From NCBI GenBank assembly GCA_018268135.1, contig JAFDXD010000123.1, forward strand, positions 1 through 59,821: 59,821 nucleotides of DNA. The letters are read 5' to 3'. Positions 16,617-24,280 of the stretch are shown one piece after another. The translations under genes were made by a program, and so were the position numbers. The DNA is from Bacteroidota bacterium. Its GTDB lineage: Bacteria > Bacteroidota > Bacteroidia > Chitinophagales > Chitinophagaceae. The notes beneath the pieces were generated by a model that worked only from the letters and a program-made list of their open reading frames with translations, was not told where the DNA came from and did not search any database. How positions within the stretch are numbered: the first letter of the stretch is position 1; each line of letters begins with the position of its first letter.

Positions 16617-16689
16617 GATAAATAATTTTATTTTTTTACTCGTTGATTTTAGTAAAAAACCAACTTACATTTTCTTTACAATAACTTAT

Positions 16690-18159
16690 TTAGCTAAGCT
16701 GATATTCCGGTGTACTCATTAAATTAATGACAGCACTTTTTATAAAATCTTCCCGGCTATCCTGGTTTAGATATTTTAATAAAACCGTAGAGCCAACCCT
16801 GCTATTGGTTTGCAGTAAAGTGTCTGCTATCTGCTGGGCAAGATTTTCTCTTTTAGTATTATCAAATATTTTGTTTACTGCAGACCAGTCTATGTCGGCG
16901 CTACCACCCTTATTAGCAAAATCCATATTTCTTTTAATGCTTACCTGCTCCTGCATTTTCATGCCCATATTTACATCATCATCTACTTTTGGGCTAATGC
17001 TAATAGATTCTTTGGAAGCAAATACCTGTGGCATTTGTAATCTTATCATCAGTGTACTGCTATCTATCCAGCTTTTACCACCCGGCCATCCTGCCACATT
17101 TGGCGGATAAAATAGTACCTGCCCCAATACATTTTGAAAAAGCAGTTGTGCATTATCGTTATCAAGCTGCAAAGGCATAAAACGGCGGATACCAACAAGT
17201 AGTTCGATGGGAGATTTAATTCTTGTGCCTATATTTTTTTCATCATAAAACCAGTCGCTTGTATAAATATCTTCCAGCAACTTTTTTATATCGTATCCAC
17301 TGCTTTTAAATCTTTTGCTTAGCCATTGTACATGCGCATCATCGGGTTTGTCGTTTACAAAATAGCGGTATATTTTACGGGTAATAAAATTGGCTGTTTG
17401 ATCATGATCTAACAAGATGTTCAAAATATCATCGCCATCAAAATTACCTGTTTGGCCCAAAAATGTTTTTGTACCGGTGTCGTGTACATTTTTTCTAAAT
17501 ACAAACTCTCCCTGCAGATTAAAGCCCCATCCTGTAAATGCCCTGGCACCTTGTTTTACATCATCTTCGGTATAATTACCGCGGCCCATGGTAAATAGCT
17601 CCATTACTTCCCTTGCAAAGTTTTCGTTGGGATGATTTTTATTATTTTGCTGATTATTTAAAAACTGTAGCATTGACGGGCATTTGCTTACTTCTCTCAA
17701 CAAGTCACCAAAGTTGCCCAGTGCATTGGCCCTGATAATATCTAATAATTCTTGCTGAAAATAGCTGTTAATAACCCTGCAGGCAAAATGCCCATGCCAA
17801 AAGAGGCTCATTTTTTCTCTCAGTTGGGCCTCGCTATTTATCATTTCGTCGAGCCATAAAATATTTAATGATTTTAGATTTTCTCTTGACTTTTGCTGCC
17901 TTTGTTTGCGCTGGGCGGCTTTTTGTTCGGGTGTCATGGTAGCGCTTTGAGTAGCCAGGTCTTTAATGCCAATGTATAAACCATCAGCAAGCCCATCTGC
18001 CACCTGAATTTTTTCAGGCGTTTTTGCAGATGTTTTTAGCAAAAGCTTCCATAAATCTTTTTGGGATATATTGGCTAATTCGGCAGCATTTTCGGCCATA
18101 GGGCCAAAGCCGGCTCGCCATAGCAGGTGTTGATTTTTTAAACTGTTGGTAACTATCAT
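16690..18159 (-). CDS. DUF1800 family protein
   Basis: 489 residues. It begins with the family signature HLLWRAGFGP near residue 11 and has REKMSLFWHGHFACRVI, NENFAREVMELFTMGRG (residues about 170-190) and the terminal VAGWPGGKSWID block. No signal peptide is visible, in contrast to its DUF1501 partner, so its location is uncertain. A Gln/Lys/Arg-rich segment (about residues 78-95, EQKAAQRKQRQQKSREN) interrupts the N-terminal part. Function is unknown for the family. It is the upstream gene of the DUF1800-DUF1501 pair, with a small c-type cytochrome gene immediately upstream on the same strand. Confidence 0.95.
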   Translation of the reverse strand: MIVTNSLKNQHLLWRAGFGPMAENAAELANISQKDLWKLLLKTSAKTPEKIQVADGLADGLYIGIKDLATQSATMTPEQKAAQRKQRQQKSRENLKSLNILWLDEMINSEAQLREKMSLFWHGHFACRVINSYFQQELLDIIRANALGNFGDLLREVSKCPSMLQFLNNQQNNKNHPNENFAREVMELFTMGRGNYTEDDVKQGARAFTGWGFNLQGEFVFRKNVHDTGTKTFLGQTGNFDGDDILNILLDHDQTANFITRKIYRYFVNDKPDDAHVQWLSKRFKSSGYDIKKLLEDIYTSDWFYDEKNIGTRIKSPIELLVGIRRFMPLQLDNDNAQLLFQNVLGQVLFYPPNVAGWPGGKSWIDSSTLMIRLQMPQVFASKESISISPKVDDDVNMGMKMQEQVSIKRNMDFANKGGSADIDWSAVNKIFDNTKRENLAQQIADTLLQTNSRVGSTVLLKYLNQDSREDFIKSAVINLMSTPEYQLS

Positions 18160-18268
18160 AATATTAAATTGTCAGGAGGTAAATTTGACAACTTAAGTTA
18201 TGAAAAGTTTAAGGGTTTGAGTTAATTAAATGTTAGTATTACAATGTATTAACAGAAATAAATGATAA

Positions 18269-18604
18269 TTATTTTTTAGCATTTGCTGTTACATAAGCAA
18301 GTACATTAGCCGTTTCTTCCTTTGATAATTTAGCTTTTACAGACATACTTGCCAGGATGGGATCCCACTCCTGTGCAGTAAAATCATCTACTTTTTTTAA
18401 CTCGTGGCAACGGCCACATTTTGCAGTATAAGTTTGATGGCCAAGTTGTGCCATTTTTTCTGCAGATAAAGTAGTAGATACAGAATCAACAGGAGTAGCA
18501 AATGCAGGCGATTGAGCGGATGTTTTACCGGCTGCTGGCACATTTTTTCTTGCGCAACTAATGATGGTTAATCCTGCTATAAAAAAGATAAAAAAGTATT
18601 TCAT
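18269..18604 (-). CDS. Small c-type cytochrome lipoprotein
   Basis: 111 residues. A lipoprotein signal ends in TIISC with Cys17 as the lipidated residue. One haem-binding motif CGRCH (Cys63, Cys66, His67) follows, and Met87 in ILASMSVK is the likely axial ligand, as in class I cytochromes c. Haem would be attached covalently in the periplasm. It probably carries electrons at the membrane surface. It shares a strand with serS upstream (58-bp gap) and DUF1800 downstream (109-bp gap); a link with the DUF1800/DUF1501 pair is possible but unproven. Confidence 0.93.
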   Translation of the reverse strand: MKYFFIFFIAGLTIISCARKNVPAAGKTSAQSPAFATPVDSVSTTLSAEKMAQLGHQTYTAKCGRCHELKKVDDFTAQEWDPILASMSVKAKLSKEETANVLAYVTANAKK

Positions 18605-18662
18605 ACTATAATTTTAATGTTTGAACAGTAAATATAAAAACTGAATTTTACATTATCTAATT

Positions 18663-19937
18663 TTATTTTGAAATCATTGTATTTCCAAAATAGGGATGCA
18701 ATGCTTTAGGCAAATGGATACCATCCGGTGCCTGATTATTTTCGAGCAAGGCGGCTACAATGCGGGGCAATGCCAGTGAAGACCCATTGAGAGAATGCAG
18801 CAATTGCATTTTTCCGGTATCATCTTTATACCTAATTTTCATTCGATTGGTTTGATAGGTTTCAAAATTGCTTACAGAGCTTACCTCCAACCATTTTTGC
18901 TGAGCAGCGCTGTACACTTCAAAATCGTAAGTGAGGGCAGATGTAAAACCCATATCGCCACCGCATAAACGCAGTATGCGATAAGGCAGCTCTAATGCCT
19001 GCAACAGTTTTTCTACATGCTGCACCATTTCCTGAAGTGTATCGTAGCTTTTATCTGCCTGCACTAATTGTATAATTTCTACTTTATCAAACTGGTGAAC
19101 CCTGTTGAGGCCACGTACATCACTTCCAAAGCTGCCAGCCTCTCTCCTAAAGCAAGGGGTATAGCCGGTCATTTTAATAGGCAACTGGTTTTCCTTCAAT
19201 ATTTCCTGGCTGTAAATATTTGTAAGGGGTACTTCTGAAGTAGGTATCAGGTAAAAACCATCTTCGGTAACATGATACATTTGCCCTTCTTTGTCGGGCA
19301 ATTGGCCGGTGCCATAAGCGGTGCTTTCATTTACCATCAATGGCGGAAGGTATTCAGTATATCCTGCCTGAATATTATACTCTAAAAAAAATTGTATAAG
19401 AGAGCGTTGCAATTTTGCCCCTTGCGCTTTGTACAATGGGAAACCACTTCCTGTAATTTTTGCACCGGTTTCAAAATCAATTAAATTATAGTCCTTAATT
19501 AATTCCCAATGTGGCCTGGCATCATTCATTAACGTAGGTATTTGCCCGCCTTGCAATACTGTTTCATTATCTTCGGCAGATTTGCCTGCAGGCACACTTG
19601 CGTGAGGCAGATTAGGCAACAAAAGAAGTGAGGCAGTAAATTTTACTTCTAACTCCTGCAGGCTGTTTTTGCTTGTATGCTGTTGGTCTCGCCAGTTGTT
19701 TACCTGCTGTTTTTTTTCAGCAGCTTTTTCTTTTTCGCCTTTGGCCATCAGCGCTCCTATTTCTTTAGAGGCTGCATTAATATTTGCCTGAAGGCTTTCA
19801 TAATCTGCTTTATGTTTGCGCAGCTCTTCGTCAGTATTCAGCAGTTCATCTACTAAGGCTATATTGGTAAAATTTTTTTTGAGTAACCCATTCTTTACTT
19901 CTTCGGGGTGTTGCCTTATATAATTAATTTGTAGCAT
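18663..19937 (-). CDS. serS: Seryl-tRNA synthetase
   Basis: 424 residues. The N-terminal coiled-coil arm spans about residues 28-105. Class II motifs are present: motif 2 in PCFRREAGSFGSDVRGLNRVHQFDKVE and motif 3 in LALPRIVAALLENNQ, with TSEVPLTNIY at the serine/ATP site. It charges tRNA-Ser. A minus-strand TATCTTTG box at 19975-19982 gives a separate promoter, back-to-back with that of the next plus-strand gene. Confidence 0.98.
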   Translation of the reverse strand: MLQINYIRQHPEEVKNGLLKKNFTNIALVDELLNTDEELRKHKADYESLQANINAASKEIGALMAKGEKEKAAEKKQQVNNWRDQQHTSKNSLQELEVKFTASLLLLPNLPHASVPAGKSAEDNETVLQGGQIPTLMNDARPHWELIKDYNLIDFETGAKITGSGFPLYKAQGAKLQRSLIQFFLEYNIQAGYTEYLPPLMVNESTAYGTGQLPDKEGQMYHVTEDGFYLIPTSEVPLTNIYSQEILKENQLPIKMTGYTPCFRREAGSFGSDVRGLNRVHQFDKVEIIQLVQADKSYDTLQEMVQHVEKLLQALELPYRILRLCGGDMGFTSALTYDFEVYSAAQQKWLEVSSVSNFETYQTNRMKIRYKDDTGKMQLLHSLNGSSLALPRIVAALLENNQAPDGIHLPKALHPYFGNTMISK

Positions 19938-19974
19938 CCGTTATTTTTCTAAATTAATAAACTGTATTATGCCG

Positions 19975-19982
19975 CAAAGATA
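19975..19982 (-). promoter_or_regulatory. TAnnTTTG -7 box for serS
   Basis: The minus strand reads TATCTTTG, 37 bp before the ATG at 19937. Confidence 0.5.
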
Positions 19983-20002
19983 ATCGGGAAAAGCTTATTA
20001 CT

Positions 20003-20010
20003 TACATTTG
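20003..20010 (+). promoter_or_regulatory. TAnnTTTG -7 box, 4 bp before a start codon
   Basis: TACATTTG ends 4 bp before ATG 20015. If used, the transcript would start at or beside the A of the ATG, giving a leaderless mRNA. Confidence 0.45.
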
Positions 20011-20014
20011 CGGC

Positions 20015-20362
20015 ATGCAACATGTACAAGAAGATTTGCAGGTACGCTGGTTAAAACTGCGTATATGGCTAAAAGAAAAATTTGGTATAAAGCCAGATAT
20101 GAATGGCATATTGCTGTTAATAGGTGTGCAGGAACTGGGCCAGGGCCCTCAGGATTTTAGCAAAGAGCAAAAGCAAGACCTGATGCATATTGCCATTTGT
20201 ACTATTTTATCGGTAAGTGGCTATTATGCATTAGAAGGCAACGATAGTGATGGCTGGCCACATTTTAAACAATTAAAAGCTTTGCCCGAAGGCAACATGA
20301 TAGAACAGGAAAATTTTTTAAAAGACCATGTGTTGCTTTATTTTAGCAATTTAAATGTATAA
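20015..20362 (+). CDS. Conserved hypothetical protein
   Basis: 115 residues, soluble, no signal or membrane segment. I do not recognise a domain. It has a basic amphipathic start (VRWLKLRIWLKEKFGIKPD), a central MNGILLLIGVQELGQ and a helical SKEQKQDLMHIAICTILSV. The only in-frame ATG near the N-terminus is 20015, which lies 4 bp after a -7 box. It is followed after 6 bp by the cyclophilin gene, so the two are likely co-transcribed. Confidence 0.8.
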   Translation: MQHVQEDLQVRWLKLRIWLKEKFGIKPDMNGILLLIGVQELGQGPQDFSKEQKQDLMHIAICTILSVSGYYALEGNDSDGWPHFKQLKALPEGNMIEQENFLKDHVLLYFSNLNV

Positions 20363-20368
20363 TTATAA

Positions 20369-21142
20369 ATGATGAAAGTAAACCTGAAAAAGCAAATTGT
20401 ACCCATTTTATTTTTAATTACAGCCATGATGTGTCAAAGCCTTACGGGCTATAGCCAGGCCAGGAAAGCCCCGGTTAAAAAAACTGTAACTGCAAAAAAA
20501 ATAATAAAAAAACCTGTGGTAAAAAAAGCACCGGGAAAAATATCACAACCGGTACGAATAAAAATAATTACGGATTCGGGTACCATGATTGTAAAATTGT
20601 ACGATTCTACCCCCTTGCACAGAGATAATTTTGTAAAACTTGTGAAAGAAGGATTTTATGACAGTCTGCTTTTTCACAGGGTAATACCTCAATTTATGAT
20701 ACAGGGGGGTGACCCCGGCAGCAAACATGCCGAAGCCGGCAGCCTTCTTGGAGCAGGTGGCGACGAATTGGGTCGTATTCCGGCAGAATTTAGAAAAACC
20801 TTATTTCATAAAAAAGGAGCTTTAGCTGCTGCAAGGGATCAAAATCCCGAAAAAGCCAGCAGCGCCTGCCAGTTTTATATTGTAGTAGGCAAAACCTATA
20901 CTGATGAGCAATTAAAGATGATGCAGGAGCAGCGTGGCATTTATTTTTCGCCGGCACAAATACAAACGTATAAGACAGTAGGCGGCACGCCTTTTCTCGA
21001 CCAGGATTATACCGTATTTGGTGAAGTAGAAAAAGGGCTGGATGTAATTGAAAAAATTGCCAATGCAGCAAGAGATGAAAATAACAGGCCTTTAACTGAT
21101 ATAAGAATGCACATGGAAATAATACCGGCAGCAAAAAAATAA
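20369..21142 (+). CDS. Cyclophilin-type peptidyl-prolyl isomerase, exported
   Basis: 257 residues. A signal peptide runs to about SQA at 30-32, then a Lys/Pro/Ala-rich basic linker (33-60), then the cyclophilin domain (about 62-255). The active-site block FHRVIPQFMIQGGDP carries the catalytic Arg, and SACQFYIVVGK and FGEVEKGLDVI complete the fold. The substrate-facing LGAGGDELGRIPAEF loop is typical for bacterial PpiA/B. It catalyses cis-trans isomerisation of proline bonds, presumably during folding of exported proteins. The positively charged linker is unusual and may tether it to membrane or nucleic acid. Confidence 0.95.
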   Translation: MMKVNLKKQIVPILFLITAMMCQSLTGYSQARKAPVKKTVTAKKIIKKPVVKKAPGKISQPVRIKIITDSGTMIVKLYDSTPLHRDNFVKLVKEGFYDSLLFHRVIPQFMIQGGDPGSKHAEAGSLLGAGGDELGRIPAEFRKTLFHKKGALAAARDQNPEKASSACQFYIVVGKTYTDEQLKMMQEQRGIYFSPAQIQTYKTVGGTPFLDQDYTVFGEVEKGLDVIEKIANAARDENNRPLTDIRMHMEIIPAAKK

Positions 21143-21210
21143 TACAGGTTTGCCCGGTAGCTAAATTATATTGTTAAATTGCAGCATTATTTTATTAAAA
21201 AAAAACAAAA

Positions 21211-21588
21211 ATGGAATTTCCCTCTAATTTAAGATATACAAAAGACCACGAATGGATATTGCTGGAAGGTAATGTTGCCACTATTGGCATTACCGAATTT
21301 GCACAACACGAGTTGGGCGATATTGTATATGTAGATATAAGCAGCAAAGGCAAAGCACTGACTGCCGAAGAAGTATTTGGTACGGTAGAGGCCGTAAAAA
21401 CTGTAAGTGATTTATTTTTGCCAGCATCGGGCACTATTACAGAAGTAAACCCAGCTTTAGAAGCAAACCCCGAATTGGTGAATACTGACCCTTATGGAGA
21501 AGGATGGATGGTAAAATTAACAGTGGATAATCCTGCTGATATTAACAATTTGATGGATGCTGCAGCCTATGGAGCATTAGTAGGATAA
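21211..21588 (+). CDS. gcvH: Glycine cleavage system H protein
   Basis: 125 residues. The lipoyl domain shows [10 protein letters not shown] at the start, [12 protein letters not shown], and the lipoylation site Lys63 in [21 protein letters not shown] and the C-terminal [10 protein letters not shown] are also family features. The H protein shuttles the aminomethyl group between P, T and L proteins. No other gcv gene is nearby. A VanZ-like gene follows after 16 bp. Confidence 0.98.
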   Translation: MEFPSNLRYTKDHEWILLEGNVATIGITEFAQHELGDIVYVDISSKGKALTAEEVFGTVEAVKTVSDLFLPASGTITEVNPALEANPELVNTDPYGEGWMVKLTVDNPADINNLMDAAAYGALVG

Positions 21589-21604
21589 GCTTTTTTTAAA
21601 ATAT

Positions 21605-22015
21605 ATGAATAACAATACACCTGCTAAAAATAATTTAACCATCAAAAAATTTATTCCAGGCATTGCCTGGTTTTTTGTTGTAATGGTATTATTATTTACT
21701 CCCGGCAATGATTTGCCCGAAGTAGGCGACTGGTTTACAAGAATTGATTTTGACAAGTTTATACACATGGGAGTGTTTGCATTATTAGCTTTTTTATTTA
21801 TGTTTCCAATTGGCAAAAGCGAACTAAATAATAAAGCTAAAGCTCAGTATTTTATTAAAATAACCCTTTGTGCCTGCTTGTGGGGTATTACCTCAGAGTT
21901 TATACAGGAATATTTTATACCCGGCCGCACTTATGATATACTTGACTGGTCTGCCGATAGTATTGGAGCCATAATAGCCATGCTTGTATGCAGAAAATTA
22001 TACCTTAAAAGTTAA
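21605..22015 (+). CDS. VanZ-family membrane protein
   Basis: 136 residues with four hydrophobic segments (about 16-32, 53-68, 82-100, 110-130). The family pattern FDKFIHMGVFALLAFLFMF and the later EFIQEYFIPGRTYDILDWSADSIGAIIAM are clear. VanZ relatives are small inner-membrane proteins; the founding member affects teicoplanin resistance, but the function of chromosomal ones such as this is unknown. It probably shares a transcript with gcvH, and is followed by an imperfect hairpin at 22038-22082. Confidence 0.93.
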   Translation: MNNNTPAKNNLTIKKFIPGIAWFFVVMVLLFTPGNDLPEVGDWFTRIDFDKFIHMGVFALLAFLFMFPIGKSELNNKAKAQYFIKITLCACLWGITSEFIQEYFIPGRTYDILDWSADSIGAIIAMLVCRKLYLKS

Positions 22016-22037
22016 TGGCTAAAGAATAATTACTAAT

Positions 22038-22082
22038 TTTCTGAAATGATAGTAGCCGTGGGCATCATAGCCCTATCAGAAA
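22038..22082. repeat. Branched or bulged hairpin between vanZ-like gene and DUF4290 gene
   Basis: The right arm GCCC-TAT-CAGAAA is contiguous (22070-22082). It pairs with three left blocks, TTTCTG, ATAG and GGGC, separated by short bulges, with an ATCATA loop at the tip. No T-run follows on either strand. Confidence 0.4.
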
Positions 22083-22102
22083 TGATTATACAAAAATAAA
22101 CT

Positions 22103-22110
22103 TACATTTG
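22103..22110 (+). promoter_or_regulatory. TAnnTTTG -7 box for the DUF4290 gene
   Basis: TACATTTG ends 5 bp before ATG 22116 and 23 bp before ATG 22134; the latter start gives a normal leader. Confidence 0.5.
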
Positions 22111-22133
22111 CCTATATGACAACAGTAGAAAAC

Positions 22134-22862
22134 ATGGAATACAATACTACCAGAAACCATTTAATCATGAAAGAATATGGCCGACATATTCAAAAAATGG
22201 TAGAGTATTTATTAACCATTGAAGATAAAGAAGAGCGTCAGCGTAAAGCCAATGTGGTAATAGAATTAATGGGTTTTTTAAATCCACATCTTAAAAATGT
22301 AGAAGATTTCAGGCACAAACTTTGGGATCACCTGTTTTTGATAAGCGATTTTAAACTGGATGTAGATAGCCCCTATCCCATCCCTACCAAAGAAACATTA
22401 AGAGCCAAGCCTGACCCACTGGAGTATCCAAAAAAATACCCTAAGTTTAACCACCTTGGTAAAAACATTGAAGTGGTAATTGATAAAGCATTGAAAGAAG
22501 AGAATCCCGAAAAAAAACAGGGATTTGCCAATGCCATTGCATATTATATGAAGCTTACTTACAGCAACTGGCATAAAGAGCTGGTACATGATGATAGTAT
22601 TCAAAATGAATTAAGCTCTATTACCCAAGGGGAATTAGAATTTAATAACCGCCCATTTGTAAAACACAGAACAGATAATCGCTCTGATGAGTATGCCACA
22701 TCTGGCAGAAATCAATTTCGCAAAAATTTTGGCAGAGATAATAGAAACGGAAATAATGGTGGACAGGGAAGAAACAATAACAGAAACCAGGGCGGGGGTA
22801 ACAGGGATAATAATGGAGGCGGAAGAAATAATAACAACCGAAATTTCAAAAAAAGGTTTTAA
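22134..22862 (+). CDS. DUF4290 protein with Asn/Gly/Arg-rich tail
   Basis: Two ATGs are possible, 22116 and 22134. I chose 22134 (MEYNTTRNHL) because the -7 box ends only 5 bp before 22116 and because this is where family similarity begins. The product is 242 residues. Residues 1-175 match DUF4290, a family I know only from Bacteroidota (EYGRHIQKMVEYLLTIEDKE, NPHLKNVEDFRHKLWDHLF). Function is unknown. The last 50 residues are almost purely Asn, Gly, Arg and Gln, with FGRDNRNGNNGG and NRNQGGGNRDN-type repeats, and end in KKRF. Such tails are typical of RNA-binding or self-associating proteins. Confidence 0.9.
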   Translation: MEYNTTRNHLIMKEYGRHIQKMVEYLLTIEDKEERQRKANVVIELMGFLNPHLKNVEDFRHKLWDHLFLISDFKLDVDSPYPIPTKETLRAKPDPLEYPKKYPKFNHLGKNIEVVIDKALKEENPEKKQGFANAIAYYMKLTYSNWHKELVHDDSIQNELSSITQGELEFNNRPFVKHRTDNRSDEYATSGRNQFRKNFGRDNRNGNNGGQGRNNNRNQGGGNRDNNGGGRNNNNRNFKKRF

Positions 22863-22933
22863 TAATCTTCATTTAAAAATATTTCGACAAACAATTTTTC
22901 CCTGGTACAGTAAAAGTATCAGGGTTTTTTATT

Positions 22934-22941
22934 TACGTTTG
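22934..22941 (+). promoter_or_regulatory. TAnnTTTG -7 box for murA
   Basis: TACGTTTG lies 27 bp before the murA ATG at 22969. Confidence 0.5.
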
Positions 22942-22968
22942 TAGCAAAAGCAAATCAATCTAAATAAT

Positions 22969-24276
22969 ATGAGCATTTTTGAAGTAAAAGGTGGTAAAAA
23001 ATTAAAAGGCGAAATAACCCCACAGGGAGCCAAAAATGAAGCGCTACAAATAATAAGTGCCGTATTGCTTACAGATGAAGAGGTAACCATACATAATATA
23101 CCCGACATTATTGATGTAAACCTTCTGATAGATTTGCTGGCAGAAATGAATGTAAAAATAAACCGAATAGATAATCATACATGCCGGTTTAAAGCAGATG
23201 AAGTAAATGTAGAATACCTGCAAAGTGATGAGTACAATAAAAAAAGCTCCAAACTAAGAGGCTCTGTAATGCTTGCCGGCCCCTTGCTTGCCCGGTTTAA
23301 AAAAGCATATTTACCTAAACCCGGGGGAGATAAAATTGGAAGGCGAAGATTAGATACCCATATCATTGGTTTTCAAAAATTAGGCGCTCAATACGATTAC
23401 AATAGCCATACTGGTTTTTTTAAATTAGAAACAACCGGACTTAAGGGCACATTTATACAATTAGATGAGCCCAGCGTAACCGGCACTGCTAATATATTGA
23501 TGGCTGCGGTGCAGGCAGAGGGGATTACAACAATTTACAATGCCGCCTGCGAGCCTTACCTGCAGCAGCTTTGCAAAATGCTCAACAGGATGGGCGCAAA
23601 GATTGAAGGTATTGGGAGCAACCAACTTAAAATACAAGGGGTAAAAAAAATGAGCGGTACAGAGCATACAATGCTTGCAGACATGATAGAAGTAGGAAGT
23701 TTTATAGGCCTGGCCGCAATGACACAAAGTAGTATTACCATAAAAAATTGTGGTGTAGAACACCTGGGAGTGATACCCGAAAAATTTAAACAACTTGGCA
23801 TACATCTCATCATACAAGATGATGACATTATTGTACAGGAACAGGAAGTGTATGAAATAGAAAAGTTTTTAGATGGAGGTGTACTAAGTATATACGATCA
23901 TCCCTGGCCGGGTTTTACACCCGACTTATTAAGCATAGTGCTGGTAACTGCCATACAGGCCAAAGGGAGTGTACTTATTCATCAAAAAATGTTTGAGAGC
24001 CGTTTATTTTTTGTAGATAAACTGATAGAAATGGGGGCGCAAATAATATTATGCGATCCGCACAGGGCAGTAGTAATTGGGCTTGAAAGAGAAAAACAGT
24101 TGAGAGGCATTACTATGAGCAGCCCCGACATTAGGGCGGGGGTAGCATTGCTTATTGCAGCATTAAGTGCAAAGGGCAAAAGCACCATTCAAAATATTGA
24201 ACAGATAGACAGAGGATACCAGTACATTGATAAAAGGTTGCGTGATTTAGGTGCCGATATAGTGAGAATTTCTTAA
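22969..24276 (+). CDS. murA: UDP-N-acetylglucosamine 1-carboxyvinyltransferase, Cys-to-Asp type
   Basis: 435 residues with the two-lobed EPSP-synthase-like fold. Signatures: GAKNEALQIISA near the start (the K22/N23 substrate site of E. coli), LRGSVMLAGPLLARF, and DIRAGVALLIAALSAKG. The catalytic loop reads KPGGDKIGRR: Asp121 occupies the place of E. coli Cys115. The enzyme transfers enolpyruvate from PEP to UDP-GlcNAc, the first committed step of peptidoglycan synthesis. Cys115 is the residue alkylated by fosfomycin, and Asp variants remain active but are known to be insensitive. It is convergent with the beta-helix gene, 4 bp away. Confidence 0.98.
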   Translation: MSIFEVKGGKKLKGEITPQGAKNEALQIISAVLLTDEEVTIHNIPDIIDVNLLIDLLAEMNVKINRIDNHTCRFKADEVNVEYLQSDEYNKKSSKLRGSVMLAGPLLARFKKAYLPKPGGDKIGRRRLDTHIIGFQKLGAQYDYNSHTGFFKLETTGLKGTFIQLDEPSVTGTANILMAAVQAEGITTIYNAACEPYLQQLCKMLNRMGAKIEGIGSNQLKIQGVKKMSGTEHTMLADMIEVGSFIGLAAMTQSSITIKNCGVEHLGVIPEKFKQLGIHLIIQDDDIIVQEQEVYEIEKFLDGGVLSIYDHPWPGFTPDLLSIVLVTAIQAKGSVLIHQKMFESRLFFVDKLIEMGAQIILCDPHRAVVIGLEREKQLRGITMSSPDIRAGVALLIAALSAKGKSTIQNIEQIDRGYQYIDKRLRDLGADIVRIS

Positions 24277-24280
24277 GAAA

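Noticed and set aside
18169-18191. Short inverted repeat TTGTCA/TGACAA before the DUF1800 gene
   Set aside because: A 6-bp arm with an 11-bp spacer is common by chance in this AT-rich sequence.
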